A DNA stretch of 54,247 nt, from assembly GCA_003138485.1 (NCBI GenBank), contig PLGF01000193.1, positions 1 to 54,247 on the forward strand. Direction: 5' to 3'. The translations under genes and the position numbers were made by a program. Within the stretch, counting starts at the first letter, position 1; each line of letters opens with the position of its first letter. The DNA comes from Verrucomicrobiales bacterium. GTDB taxonomy: Bacteria; Verrucomicrobiota; Verrucomicrobiia; Limisphaerales; Palsa-1400. Positions 7,592-16,821 of this stretch are shown in pieces. The notes beneath the pieces are model-generated. The model searched no databases, had not been told where the DNA came from, and was given only the letters and a program-made list of their open reading frames with translations.

Positions 7592-9297
7592 TGCTGGGAG
7601 GTGGTTGTCGCGCGACCGCGCCGTCCGCCGCGCGGAGGAGACTCCGGGTTGTTCTGGCCGTTTGGAGGCGGTGCGGGCGCCGCCTCGGCGGAAGCACCCA
7701 TGGGCTGGGCGGGAGGCGTTGTCACCGGCTCCGGCGGCGGCGCGCTCAATGCCGCATTGCCGACGCCGGAGTGGGATTCATCCGTTTTCTTGCCGGCGGG
7801 TTCCGCGGCAAGCGGTTTGCGCGCTTCCGCCGGTTTTAATTGCGCCGTCATGCGCACGGTCACGCGGCGGTCGGGCGATGGGGTCTGCTCTTCGACCACC
7901 ACATCAGTGAACCAGCCGGACTCAATGAGCTTTGAGCGGAAATCGGTGACTTGCTGGGCGCCGGCCATCTTTAACCGGATGGAGAGTTCCTGGCGGCGGC
8001 CCATGGACAGGCCATCCAGACGCGTGCCTTGCGGGGCCGACTTGGCCAGCAGGTAAATCATGTCCAGGTAAGGAGGCTGGCTCTGCTTGAGGAACTTGAG
8101 AAAGTCCAGTTCCTGATCAATGGTGGCGAGCCGGCCGCGATCCGCTTCCAGCGCGGCCAGTTTCCGTTCCAGAAAGGGCCGGAGCACAATGGCTTGCGCG
8201 TAAGGGAAGAAGAGGGCGCCCAGGGCCAGCAACACCGCGGCGGCGGCCCATCTCCAGAGTGAAGGCGCAGCCGGCCTGGCCGCCCCCTTGCCTCCGGCCA
8301 CTTCGAGGATCAGGGGAGGGGAGGCGCCGCCGGTCCCGATGGATTTGATCAGGCCGGCGATGGCGGCGGAAGGCCCCGCAACGGACGCCTGTTCGAGGCT
8401 CCGGCAGGTGACAGCGTCTCCCAAAGCGCCGGCCAGCAGCGGCGCCATCCGGGGATCGCGCGCGCTTTTTCCAGTCAAATAAATATTCCCGCCCGGCATC
8501 GCCGGCTGGATGGCTTTGGCCAGCGCGGCCAGCGCCGTTTCCGCGGCGCCTTGCGCCAATAGCCCCCGCGGGCCGAACGCCGTCCCCGGCTGGTCGAGCG
8601 ACAGTTTGAGCTTTTCGGCGTCGTCGTGGCTGAGGGCCAGTTTTTCCTGGATGGCGCGGGTGACGCTCTCGCCGCCCCAGGGCAGAATGCGCACGGAGGC
8701 CGGAACACCGTTGTCAATGGAAAGCAATTCCGATTGCGCGCGCCCGATGTCCAGCACGGCGCAGGAGCCGGGCGGCGGGGGATGCAGTTCGGCCCGCGCC
8801 AGCGCCGCAAGGGTGAAAAGGGGGGCGACACCGCAGGCCGTCAGAACCCCGGCGTAATCCTCGATGACTTCCTTTTTCACGGCCACGACCAGCAAATCCT
8901 GCCGGGCCGGGCCGCCGTTGGCCGGGGGGATGGGCGGGCCGGCCGGCCGGCTGCCCCAGGCCAGTTCGTCGGGCGAAAGGGGAAACTCGCTTTCGATTTG
9001 CAGGCGCACAACGCGTTGCAGTTCGTCTTTGGACGCGGCGGGCAGATTCAGGCGGCGCATCGAAACGCCGCGGGCGCCGATGGCGCAGAAGGCCCGCCGG
9101 CCCGCCGCCCGGCCCTTCTTGCTGAGGAATCCGCGCAGGCTCAAGGTCAGTCTCTCGCGGCAGAGATCGGTCAACCGCCCGTTTTCACGGCGCTCGATGG
9201 GGAAGGCAAAGGAGTCATTGCCGCAAACGGCCTGGAGCGAGCTTTGGCCGATGTCAATTACAAGGGTCTCAGCGTTCATGGAATCGGCGCTTTTCAT
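7588..9297 (-). CDS. GspL: fused PilM-like actin fold and PilN-like domain
   Basis: A 569-residue protein. The N-terminal part is an actin-like PilM/GspL cytoplasmic domain: the phosphate-1 motif VIDIGQSSLQA is near residue 15, a second CAVLDIGRAQSELL motif is near 185, and NIYLTGKSA near 275. A membrane helix follows at about 345-370 (WAAAAVLLALGALFFPYAQ). The periplasmic part is PilN-like, with a coiled coil (LERKLAALEADRGRLATID) and the RLDGLSMG strand. The tail is Pro/Ala-rich. In many bacteria PilM and PilN are separate proteins; here they are one chain, as in GspL. It links the ATPase GspE to the membrane platform. The start overlaps the gspK stop by 4 bp. Confidence 0.88.
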   Translation of the reverse strand: MKSADSMNAETLVIDIGQSSLQAVCGNDSFAFPIERRENGRLTDLCRERLTLSLRGFLSKKGRAAGRRAFCAIGARGVSMRRLNLPAASKDELQRVVRLQIESEFPLSPDELAWGSRPAGPPIPPANGGPARQDLLVVAVKKEVIEDYAGVLTACGVAPLFTLAALARAELHPPPPGSCAVLDIGRAQSELLSIDNGVPASVRILPWGGESVTRAIQEKLALSHDDAEKLKLSLDQPGTAFGPRGLLAQGAAETALAALAKAIQPAMPGGNIYLTGKSARDPRMAPLLAGALGDAVTCRSLEQASVAGPSAAIAGLIKSIGTGGASPPLILEVAGGKGAARPAAPSLWRWAAAAVLLALGALFFPYAQAIVLRPFLERKLAALEADRGRLATIDQELDFLKFLKQSQPPYLDMIYLLAKSAPQGTRLDGLSMGRRQELSIRLKMAGAQQVTDFRSKLIESGWFTDVVVEEQTPSPDRRVTVRMTAQLKPAEARKPLAAEPAGKKTDESHSGVGNAALSAPPPEPVTTPPAQPMGASAEAAPAPPPNGQNNPESPPRGGRRGRATTTSQQ

Positions 9298-10643
9298 AAA
9301 TCCTCCCGGTAACCCAGCGTTTCAATGTCGCTCCGCCCAATGTGGACAACGGCCTCGATGCGCTGGCGCGCGCCCGAAGAATTGATGATCCCCTCGGAAA
9401 CAATGCGGAAGGTTTCAGACCGGGCCGTCACCAGCGGAACCACCTGCTTGAATACGGCGCGCGTCATGCCATCCACCTTGAGGAGCGCGGCCACGTTGCC
9501 AAAATAGCCGGTGGAACCGCGATAGTTGATGATCGCCTGCGCCAAGGCCCGATCGACTCCCGGCAAACAGATCAGAACATCAAGGCTGGCGGTGTTGATG
9601 TTGATCAATCCTTGCAGGTCTGTCCCACTGGCCAGCGTCAGGTCATCGGCGATTCGCTCAAACAGCTCCTGGCTGATCACCGGCGGACCCGAATTGCCCG
9701 AACCACCGGCGTTCCCGCCGCCTTGGTTTGAATTCTGCGCGGTGACAGAAAGCAGATCGTCCAGAGTTTGCAATTGGTTGCGGCTCCGGTAGGAGACAAT
9801 CGCCTTGGCGATGTCCTGGGTGATACCGGGAACCGCCGAGAGCGCGGCTTCGTCAGCCGTCTGCGGGTTGACTCGGTCCTTGCCGGACGCGTTCACATTC
9901 TTGTCCGTGTCCGCGACAGTGAAAATGGCGTCCCAGCCCTGGGTGGGAGTGGAAGGCGGCTTGGAGGCGGGCTGGCCTGGGTCGGCCGGTTCCTCGTCGC
10001 TGTCCAGGAAGCCGTTCTGGTTCTGGTCGTTTCCCAGCAGCAGATCGGGTGTGACGCCGCGCACCATGAGGAGTTCGCGCACGGTTTGGAAAGGGCCGTT
10101 GCGGGCCAGATAGGGCGGCTGGAGGGACATGTAGTAATCCGAATTGGCTCCGCCCAGGGTCGAGGTGTCTTGGGTCGAGGTGTCTTGGGTGGCGGCGCTC
10201 CGCCATGCGACAATATCGGCGACGATGGCGGGCGTCATGCCGGCAAGGTTGGTGAGTTGGGCGGGTTGCGCGACGTTCACGTTGAGGCGGCTTTCTTCAT
10301 CGCTGATTCCATATATGATGTCCCCTCCGTCCGCCTGGGGAGCGCGGCGGATGACCTGGAATTGGCCGCGGCCCAAAGGCACGCCCCGGAAATCCTGCGG
10401 GTCATTGTAAAGCGAGCCGGTGTGGTTCCGGGCCGTTTGCTGGCGCATGACAACGTCCTGATAAAGCAGCGCCTTGGCCCGCTCGACACCCGCCAGCGCC
10501 AGATAATGCGCCTGCACACGGTCGCCATAATTCTTGACAACCAGGAGGTCCATCCGCGCCGTGTGCAAAACGCCGATCACCAGCACGGACAACAGGACCA
10601 TGCACCAGAGCACGCCGACCAGAATGGAACCTTTGCGCCTCAT
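9294..10643 (-). CDS. Type II secretion minor pseudopilin GspK
   Basis: A 449-residue pseudopilin. The N-terminus is a short basic leader and a hydrophobic helix (GSILVGVLWCMVLLSVLVIG), with the Ala/Gly-containing start typical of GspK rather than the Glu5 of major pilins. The rest contains two helix-hairpin-helix-like segments (DEAALSAVPGITQDIAKAIV and, in the C-terminal half, SLDVLICLPGVDRALAQAII), as in the GspK fold. An acidic DQNQNGFLDSDEE stretch looks like a calcium-binding loop. GspK is thought to cap the pseudopilus tip with GspI and GspJ, which are encoded directly upstream. It starts 5 bp after gspJ. Confidence 0.9.
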   Translation of the reverse strand: MRRKGSILVGVLWCMVLLSVLVIGVLHTARMDLLVVKNYGDRVQAHYLALAGVERAKALLYQDVVMRQQTARNHTGSLYNDPQDFRGVPLGRGQFQVIRRAPQADGGDIIYGISDEESRLNVNVAQPAQLTNLAGMTPAIVADIVAWRSAATQDTSTQDTSTLGGANSDYYMSLQPPYLARNGPFQTVRELLMVRGVTPDLLLGNDQNQNGFLDSDEEPADPGQPASKPPSTPTQGWDAIFTVADTDKNVNASGKDRVNPQTADEAALSAVPGITQDIAKAIVSYRSRNQLQTLDDLLSVTAQNSNQGGGNAGGSGNSGPPVISQELFERIADDLTLASGTDLQGLININTASLDVLICLPGVDRALAQAIINYRGSTGYFGNVAALLKVDGMTRAVFKQVVPLVTARSETFRIVSEGIINSSGARQRIEAVVHIGRSDIETLGYREDL

Positions 10644-10648
10644 TCAGC

Positions 10649-11461
10649 TCATCCTCCCCCGGCGCCTTGGCCGGCTTGCGCGGAACTGGAACCATCTGAA
10701 GACCCTGACCCTCCGCCCGCGGCGGACGAGTCCGCCAACTCCAGCCGGACCACTGTCTGGAACACCAGGGGCGGCTCCTTTTTCTCCGTCGTTTTGTCCG
10801 TCGCCTTTTCCGGATTCGCATCCAGCATCAAAGTGATCCGCACCGCTTCGGGAAATCCGGAAAGATTGGGCGCCGCGACGGTCGTATATTTGAGTTTTTT
10901 GTTGACGGTCGCATCCCCCCAATTGTCGTACCAATCCAGTCCGTCATAGTATTCCAGCGTCAGGCCGCGCAAACCGCGCGCGATCTCCTCCCGGCTTCCG
11001 CCGGAGAGCGGGTCCGGGGCCAGATGCGGATTGCGCCTGCGAAAGAGGCTGAAGCGTTCGGAACCGCGCTCTTTGTCAACGAAATAGCTGACCTGGCAGT
11101 AATCCCCCTCGCCGGGCCGCTTCGGGGTGTAATAGTGGGTGGCGAAATCCAGGTTGTCCGCCTCCATCTCCCCGATGGCGCGCTGCTCTCCCACAAAGTC
11201 GAAATCCGGGCTGAGCGAGCAGGCCGAGCGCAGGTCCGCGCTCATCAACGAGAGCGCGACGCGCGCGCTTTGCAGAGCCTCCGTCCGCGGCTCGATCAAC
11301 TTCTGACCGGCCACGCCCGCGCTGAGGCAAAGGTAGGAAGCCGCCAAAATTATGGACGCCACCGCCGCGCTAATGGTCAGCTCGATGAGTGTAAACCCGC
11401 CGCGCGCCCTCCCTGGCTTGAGCCGTGGCAATTTCTGTCGTTTTTGGACGGTTCTCCTCAT
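10649..11461 (-). CDS. Type II secretion minor pseudopilin GspJ
   Basis: A 270-residue protein with a prepilin leader (basic residues, then GGFTLIELTISAAVASIILA) whose Gly/Phe cleavage site and Glu5 are intact. The body contains PRTEALQSARVALSLMSADL, typical of GspJ, and a beta-rich region with GLRGLTLEYYDGLDWYDNW. The C-terminus is Ser/Gly-rich (GGGSGSSDGSSSAQAG). It should join GspI and GspK in the pseudopilus tip. The start overlaps the gspI stop by 4 bp. Confidence 0.88.
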   Translation of the reverse strand: MRRTVQKRQKLPRLKPGRARGGFTLIELTISAAVASIILAASYLCLSAGVAGQKLIEPRTEALQSARVALSLMSADLRSACSLSPDFDFVGEQRAIGEMEADNLDFATHYYTPKRPGEGDYCQVSYFVDKERGSERFSLFRRRNPHLAPDPLSGGSREEIARGLRGLTLEYYDGLDWYDNWGDATVNKKLKYTTVAAPNLSGFPEAVRITLMLDANPEKATDKTTEKKEPPLVFQTVVRLELADSSAAGGGSGSSDGSSSAQAGQGAGGG

Positions 11462-11910
11462 TGCCCCCTCTTGTTTCGCTTCTTCGCCTTGTCCAGTTCC
11501 ATCTGCTTGAGCTTGGCGTCGCTGGCGCTTGAGCCTGGATAGTCCGAATCAAAAAGCAACGTGGTCAGTTTGTAGAGGCTGGCTCCCGACTTGGAATCCT
11601 TCACGACCACATCCACCTGATGAAGGCCATCCAGAGCGGCGGGAGCGACGGTTTGCTCCCACGCATATTTGGGGAAGCTGTCCCCAAAGTCCCCCGTCGT
11701 GGTCTCGTCCGTCAAAACCGCGCCAGCCCGCAATGTCTCAATCTGGCTGGCCGCCAGCGTCACGACGGTCGTTTGGACCTCGGAATCCTTGGTCGATGCC
11801 AGGGCGGTCGTGATGCCATGCGTGAGGGCGACCAGCGCCACGCCCATGATCAGAATGGCGCATAAGACCTCAATCAGAGAAAAACCGCCGTTGTCACTCC
11901 GGGCGCTCAT
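11458..11910 (-). CDS. Type II secretion minor pseudopilin GspI
   Basis: A 150-residue pseudopilin with a prepilin leader (MSARSDNGGFSLIEVLCAIL) that keeps the Gly/Phe processing site and Glu5. A hydrophobic helix and a short globular domain follow, in which the segment around VVTLAASQIETLRAG resembles the GspI pattern of A-x-x-x-x-E. Its start overlaps the gspH stop by 4 bp and its own stop overlaps gspJ, so the three minor pseudopilins are likely made together. Confidence 0.88.
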   Translation of the reverse strand: MSARSDNGGFSLIEVLCAILIMGVALVALTHGITTALASTKDSEVQTTVVTLAASQIETLRAGAVLTDETTTGDFGDSFPKYAWEQTVAPAALDGLHQVDVVVKDSKSGASLYKLTTLLFDSDYPGSSASDAKLKQMELDKAKKRNKRGQ

Positions 11911-12482
11911 GGGTGTTCCATCGCCGTGATCTGGACGCGCGAGGTGATGGGGTTGACGCGCAGGGCCAGGCGGAAGCCATCGCGGTCAGCCAACACGATC
12001 CGGCGCGCGTCCGCCGTGCCGTCCGGATAAAAAGTGACGCTCTCTTCCGGCGTGGCGGACGGAGCAACACCCGGGTTCCCGGAGTTCGCGGACGGTTCCC
12101 CGCCGGCCTCACCGGACGAATCTCCTTCCGCATCCAGGAAACGGATGGAGATGCGGGAATCGAGCGTTCCCGATCCGCCTGGAACATCCGCCACGCGGTG
12201 GAATTCCGATCCGCCCCGCGCGCCGCGCTCCAGGAAGTAGCGGCGCTTGACACTGTCAAGACTAATCCTGTGAGGCCGGTTGACGGAAATGGCGCGGCTG
12301 CTGGCCACGTTGAAGGCCCCCGCCAATTCCCGGCTGGTCGAGCGCAGAAGGGCGTCTTGAAATGTCCCGCGCATTTCGGCGACGATCGCCACGCTCATGA
12401 TGCCGATGATGACCACCACCACCAGCATCTCCACGAGCGTGAAGCCTCTGCGTCCGCCGCCGCTGTCGGGCTCGCAACGCAT
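11907..12482 (-). CDS. Type II secretion minor pseudopilin GspH
   Basis: A 191-residue pseudopilin. The frame is open further upstream, but the ATG at 12482, one base past the gspG stop, gives the normal short leader (MRCEPDSGGGRRGFTLVEML). It has Gly/Phe cleavage, Glu5 and the long hydrophobic helix VVVVIIGIMSVAIVAEM. The GspH-type segment LRSTSRELAGAFNVASSRAI follows, then a beta-rich domain with an acidic, Ala/Gly/Ser-rich insertion. GspH (FimT-like) is a minor pseudopilin. Confidence 0.87.
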   Translation of the reverse strand: MRCEPDSGGGRRGFTLVEMLVVVVIIGIMSVAIVAEMRGTFQDALLRSTSRELAGAFNVASSRAISVNRPHRISLDSVKRRYFLERGARGGSEFHRVADVPGGSGTLDSRISIRFLDAEGDSSGEAGGEPSANSGNPGVAPSATPEESVTFYPDGTADARRIVLADRDGFRLALRVNPITSRVQITAMEHP

Positions 12483-12483
12483 T

Positions 12484-12909
12484 TTACCAGTTTCCAATCT
12501 CCGCGCCTTCGCCGCCGTTGGCCTTGTCCGGGTCTCTGGCCCACAGGTCAGGCCCGGTGGTGTGATGGGTGCCGGGATATTTGTATTGATAAGGCTGCCC
12601 CCACGGATCGGGACGGAGCATCTTGACGTAGGGGCCGCGCCATTTTCCATCGTCGTTGGCCGGTTTGTCCACCAGGGCCTTCAAGCCTTCTTCGGTCGAG
12701 GGATAGGCGTCCATCTGGACATTGTACCTTTCCAGGGCGGAATCCAACTCGGCTATGTTCGCCTTGGCGGTGGCGACTTTCGCGTCGTGGGTTGTGCCGA
12801 CGAATTTAGGGATGATGGTCGCGGCCAGGATGCTGATGACGATAACCACGACCATGATCTCGACGAGGGTGAATCCGCCGGCTGATTTTTTGAACGCGCG
12901 TGTTTTCAT
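12484..12909 (-). CDS. Type II secretion major pseudopilin GspG
   Basis: A 141-residue protein with the best prepilin leader in the operon (MKTRAFKKSAGGFTLVEIMV), followed by VVIVISILAATIIPKFVG. The GspG signature region (KANIAELDSALERYNVQMDA, then YPSTEEGLKALV) and the C-terminal GspG pattern (WRGPYVKMLRPDPWGQPYQY, then KYPG) are all present. It builds the pseudopilus that is thought to push substrates through the secretin. The ATG at 12909 is preferred to an in-frame TTG at 12924, because the latter lies inside the end of gspF. The gap to gspF is 4 bp. Confidence 0.95.
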   Translation of the reverse strand: MKTRAFKKSAGGFTLVEIMVVVIVISILAATIIPKFVGTTHDAKVATAKANIAELDSALERYNVQMDAYPSTEEGLKALVDKPANDDGKWRGPYVKMLRPDPWGQPYQYKYPGTHHTTGPDLWARDPDKANGGEGAEIGNW

Positions 12910-12913
12910 GTTC

Positions 12914-14161
12914 TTATTTCTCAAGGGCCTGACTCATGTTGAAGATCGGGAGCAGAAGCGCAATGACCATGAAGCCGACCAAAGCGCCGACCACCAGAAT
13001 CAAGGCCGGCGCGAGCAGGGAAACGAGCGTCTTGGTGCGCGCCCGCATGTGGCGTTCCTCGATGTCGGCCACTTTGAGGAGCATCTCAGGCAGCATGCCC
13101 GATTCCTCCCCCACACTGATCATCTGCACAACTGTTTTTGGGAAAATGCCCAGCTTGCGCAACGGCGCGGCCAGGGAATCGCCGCCGCGGGTTTCCTCCG
13201 CCACCTGCGCGATCAATTTTCCCAGCACGAGATTGCCAATGGTGTTCTCGACAATTTTCAAGGCTGGCAGAAGCGAGACTCCGCTCTTGGCCAGCGTGCC
13301 CAGCGTCCGCGCAAACCGGCTCAATGCCGCCGCCCGATAAACTCCGCCTAATACCGGAAGCGAGAGCTTGAATCCGTCCCACTTCTCCGCGCCTTTGGCA
13401 GAACGCAAGTACCAGCGCAGGCCGGCCGCGGCCCCTGCCAATCCCAGCAAGAGCGGGACCCAGTAATCCTGGACCAATTGGCTTGCCCGAAGCAAAATCA
13501 CCGTCGGCAAAGGCAGCGTGGTCGCCATTTCCGTCAACATGCTGAACAGTTTGGGCATCACCACCGTCAGCAGGACCGCCACCGTGACCACGCCAAAGCA
13601 AAGGACGAAGACCGGGTAGGCGACCGCGGCCACCACTTCGCCGCGCAATTCATCATCATGCTCCAGCAGATCGGCCAGGTCGGTCATCACTTTGGGCAGG
13701 ACACCGGCCTCCTCGCCCACCCGCACCATGCTGATATACAATTTGCTGAACAGTTTGGGATGTTCATCCAGCGCGGCGGAGAAGGCGGCGCCTTTTCGGA
13801 CCGAATCGGCGATTTTCAGGACGATCACCCGCAACGCGGGATTCTCCTCCTCCTCACCCAGCCCGTCCAGCGCCTGCGGAATGGGTATCGCCGCGCTCAG
13901 AAGCGCGCCCATCTCACGAGTGAACGCCGTGACGTCCTTGCCCGACACCCGGCCGGCCACGCGGATTCCCCCGGCGCGCTGCCGCGGCGCCAACGCCGGC
14001 TGCGCCGCGCTATCCGGGGCAGGGGCGCAGCTTTCGAGGACGGACGGAAAAAGCCCCCGCGCGCCCAGGATTTGCAGGGCGGACTTGCGGTCCGGCGCCT
14101 GTATCTGACCTTTGACGGGAGGGCCGTTTAACTGGGTTGCCTGGTAGCGGAAGGCATTCAC
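12914..14161 (-). CDS. Type II secretion inner-membrane platform protein GspF
   Basis: A 415-residue polytopic protein with the usual duplicated T2SSF domain. The first is at about 85-210 (FTREMGALLSAAIPIPQALD ... FSKLYISMVRVGEEAGVLP) and the second at about 285-405 (FARTLGTLAKSGVSLLPALK ... VQMISVGEESGMLPEMLLKV). Each domain is followed by hydrophobic helices, the last of which is ALILVVGALVGFMVIALLLP. The cytoplasmic N-terminus has the FRYQATQLNGPPVKGQIQA start typical of GspF/PilC. It overlaps gspE by 4 bp. Confidence 0.94.
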   Translation of the reverse strand: MNAFRYQATQLNGPPVKGQIQAPDRKSALQILGARGLFPSVLESCAPAPDSAAQPALAPRQRAGGIRVAGRVSGKDVTAFTREMGALLSAAIPIPQALDGLGEEEENPALRVIVLKIADSVRKGAAFSAALDEHPKLFSKLYISMVRVGEEAGVLPKVMTDLADLLEHDDELRGEVVAAVAYPVFVLCFGVVTVAVLLTVVMPKLFSMLTEMATTLPLPTVILLRASQLVQDYWVPLLLGLAGAAAGLRWYLRSAKGAEKWDGFKLSLPVLGGVYRAAALSRFARTLGTLAKSGVSLLPALKIVENTIGNLVLGKLIAQVAEETRGGDSLAAPLRKLGIFPKTVVQMISVGEESGMLPEMLLKVADIEERHMRARTKTLVSLLAPALILVVGALVGFMVIALLLPIFNMSQALEK

Positions 14162-15723
14162 TCCAGGAGGTCTCCGGATGACACGCGCACAATTTCCTCC
14201 AGGCTTGTGATGCCTTGGGAGGCTTTGAGCATGGCATCTTCGTGCATCGTCATCATGGTCTTCTGCGCCACCGCTTTGATTTCCGCATTGGACCGTTTTA
14301 GCAGGATCAATTCCCTCAATTCAGGGCCAATGACCAGCAGTTCAAAGATGCCGACCCTGCCCCGGTAGCCGGTGTCGCGGCATTCCTCGCATCCGCCGCC
14401 TTGGTAAAAAACGCCTTCCACCCGCCGGGCGCCCATCGCATGGAGCTTGTCGCTGATGATCTTGGGCACCGGGGCCGCCACTTTGCAGAGGGGACAAATT
14501 CTGCGCACCAGACGCTGCGCCAAAACTCCCTCAAGCGATGAGGAAATCAGAAACGTCTCGACCCCCATGTCCACCAGACGGGTGACAGCGCCGGTGGAGT
14601 CGTTGGTGTGGAGTGTGCTGAAAACCTGGTGGCCGGTCAGCGCGGCCCGGATGGCGATTTCCGCCGTTTCCGAGTCGCGGATTTCTCCCACCATGATGAC
14701 GTCGGGGTCCTGTCGAAGAATGGAGCGCAAGCCGTTGGCAAAGGTGAAATTGCGGCTCGGCCGCACGGGAATCTGGGCCACGCCCGCCAGTTCGTATTCC
14801 ACCGGGTCCTCGATGGTGACAATTTTCTTTTCCGGCGCGTATATGCCCTGGAGAATGGAGTAAAGCGTGGTGGTCTTGCCGCTGCCGGTGGGGCCGGTGG
14901 CCAGAAAAAGGCCATGGGGCTTCTCCACAAGCCGCGCCATCATATCCGAGCGTTCCTGATCCAGACCCAGCTCCATTGGGGTCAGCAGCCGCGCGTTTTT
15001 CTCCAGCAGCCGCATGACGAGGCTTTCGCCATAAATGGTGGGCATCGTGCCGACCCGGATGTCCACGCGGGCGCCCCGGTGGTTGATCTGGATATGGCCA
15101 TCCTGAGGCATGAACCGTTCGGCAATGTTCATGTCGGCCATGATCTTGATGCGGGAAACCAGCGCGGCATGAAGGTTCTTGGGGGGTGGCGGTTTCTCCT
15201 GCAATAGACCGTCAACGCGATAGCGCAATTGCAGTGTTTCCTCAAAGGGCAGAAGATGAATATCGCTGGCCCGCTCGCGCAGGGCGGTGGAAATAATCAG
15301 GTTGACCAGATTGACCACCGTCGGCTCGTTGGCCATCACTTCGATGTCGTGCGCGCTCTTCTCCGGGGCCGCGCCGGCGGCCGCCGGCTCGAGGTTGTCG
15401 ATCATCTGCTCGACCGTCACCTGGCAGGATTGGGCGATCTTTTCCAGCAATTCGGCCCCATCGACCGTCTGTTCCTCCACTTCCAGCCCTGTCAGGAGCC
15501 GGATGTCCTGGATCACCCGCTGATTTCCCGGAGCGGCCGTGGCGATCACGATGACCCCGCCGCCCATTTTCACCGGCAGAACGCGGTGGCGCTGGATGAA
15601 TTCGGCCGGCAGCGCGGCCACGGCGTCGGCGTCCGCTTCCAGACTCGCCTTCACCGCCGCCGAAGCCGGGTGGACGCCGTTATCAGCCGTGTGCGCTCCC
15701 GGCATGCTGCTCAAATCCTGCAT
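14158..15723 (-). CDS. Type II secretion ATPase GspE
   Basis: A 521-residue traffic ATPase and the first gene of the operon. It has an MshE/GspE N-terminal domain, then the core ATPase with Walker A GPTGSGKTTT (about residue 277), an Asp box (VTIEDPVEYE), Walker B DPDVIMVGEIRD (about 343) and a His box (TGHQVFSTLHTND). The tetracysteine zinc motif (CPLC ... GCEEC, about 407-445) separates GspE/PilB from retraction ATPases. I chose the ATG at 15723 because AGAGGTG precedes it by about 8 bases; the frame is open to 15810 without any such site. It powers assembly of the pseudopilus through GspL and GspF. Confidence 0.94.
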   Translation of the reverse strand: MQDLSSMPGAHTADNGVHPASAAVKASLEADADAVAALPAEFIQRHRVLPVKMGGGVIVIATAAPGNQRVIQDIRLLTGLEVEEQTVDGAELLEKIAQSCQVTVEQMIDNLEPAAAGAAPEKSAHDIEVMANEPTVVNLVNLIISTALRERASDIHLLPFEETLQLRYRVDGLLQEKPPPPKNLHAALVSRIKIMADMNIAERFMPQDGHIQINHRGARVDIRVGTMPTIYGESLVMRLLEKNARLLTPMELGLDQERSDMMARLVEKPHGLFLATGPTGSGKTTTLYSILQGIYAPEKKIVTIEDPVEYELAGVAQIPVRPSRNFTFANGLRSILRQDPDVIMVGEIRDSETAEIAIRAALTGHQVFSTLHTNDSTGAVTRLVDMGVETFLISSSLEGVLAQRLVRRICPLCKVAAPVPKIISDKLHAMGARRVEGVFYQGGGCEECRDTGYRGRVGIFELLVIGPELRELILLKRSNAEIKAVAQKTMMTMHEDAMLKASQGITSLEEIVRVSSGDLLE

Positions 15724-15897
15724 AAAAGGACACCTCTCGGATAAGGAAGTTAGACACTGCCAGCCCGAAATAGTTTCAATCAAAATCCGTGAAATCGCCG
15801 AAACCCTCAAACGATGCCGCCAACCTTCATGCCCCCTTATACCGCCCGCGCAGCCCGCCCGTCAAACATATCCAAACGCGGGTGGGGGGTCAGGGCG

Positions 15898-16006
15898 CAT
15901 GACAAAAATCTTCACCTTCCTGGTAGGGCAGAGCTGCCGCTCTGCCCTGAATTCTTGGGCGGCGCAGCAGCACCGCCCTACCGACGGCGTGAAGATTCTT
16001 GTCATG
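15898..16006. repeat. Nested palindromic repeat with GGTAGGGC core
   Basis: Outer arms CATGACAAAAATCTTCAC (15898-15915) and GTGAAGATTCTTGTCATG (15989-16006) pair with one mismatch. Inside, TGGTAGGGC (15921-15929) faces GCCCTACC (15975-15982), and a perfect 8-bp-stem hairpin, GGGCAGAG-CTGCCG-CTCTGCCC, lies at 15926-15947. The GGTAGGGC...GCCCTACC core is related to the palindrome at 37531-37604, so this looks like one member of an interspersed REP/MITE-like family. Confidence 0.65.
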
Positions 16007-16440
16007 CACCGCGGGGTCATTTCCAAATATTTCGCGGCGAGAGCTGCGCCCGTTCCCCCGGCACACCCAAGCGCTTTGCGTGATTCCGAGGACTGACCGG
16101 CGGCTCATTCCCTTTAGACGAGAATTTCTGTCGGCCAAATGGCGGCAACTCCGCTTTACAACCGCCGGTTACACCGATAATCTCTGTTGATTTCATAATG
16201 GCCTTTTGGCAACCAGACGCGGTGATTTAATGCAACGGCATGAGCAAATTGCTTGAAGCGCGTGAAAACGAAGTCGCGTTCTGCGCGGACGTCAAATCAT
16301 GAGCGGACGCTTTATTTGCCTCGCGTCCAGACTGGCCATTTTCGCACGCGAAAATTGAGCAACATGGAACTGGAAACTACAGACGCTCCGACCCGCGTGT
16401 TTTCTGCAAAGGAAGCCAAACTCCTGTTCTCGCCGGCGAA

Positions 16441-16821
16441 GTGAAACTCCCTGGAACTCCGGAGGGCCGCAGTCCCTTCGACCCGTCATTGATGCAGGTG
16501 GACCGACCAGTTATCCGCGCCAGCGATTTGGATCGGGTCGTCCTTTGGGTCAATGAACCGCTTGCCGCATTGGGACATTCCTATGCTGCCAAGTATATCC
16601 GTTGGGGTTCCAAGCAAACTTTCGCCTCAAATAAATCCAAAGCTGTGCCAGTGCCGCTGCGGGCATCTTGTGTCTCCCGACCACTATGGTATGACGTGAC
16701 CAAAGACGAAATAGGAGTTGCCTTCTGGCCCAAGGCTCAAAAATACCGTCACATCGTCCCGGCAAATCCCGAAGGTTTAATGGTTGCGGCCGGCTGTTAT
16801 GATGATGCAAATATTTTGTGA
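16441..16821 (+). pseudogene. Possible C-terminal fragment of a DNA methyltransferase-like protein
   Basis: A GTG-started 126-residue frame. Its C-terminal half (RPLWYDVTKDEIGVAFWPKA, then QKYRHIVPANPEG) resembles the target-recognition end of some N6-adenine DNA methyltransferases, in which R-P-x-W-Y-D-L, F-W-P and Q-Y-R-H-I-x-P motifs recur. No SAM-binding or NPPY motif is present in the window, so this would be an isolated tail. An upstream frame ending at 16444 could be part of the same decayed gene. The last codons lie inside interspersed repeat copy A. The family call is by pattern recall and is weak. Confidence 0.35.

Noticed and set aside
3215..15723. Type IV pilus assembly cluster instead of type II secretion
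   Set aside because: The PilM/PilN/PilO-like proteins and the GspE/PilB zinc motif fit both, but GspK, GspJ, GspI and GspH and the GspG signature point to type II secretion; no pilT or major pilin gene is present.
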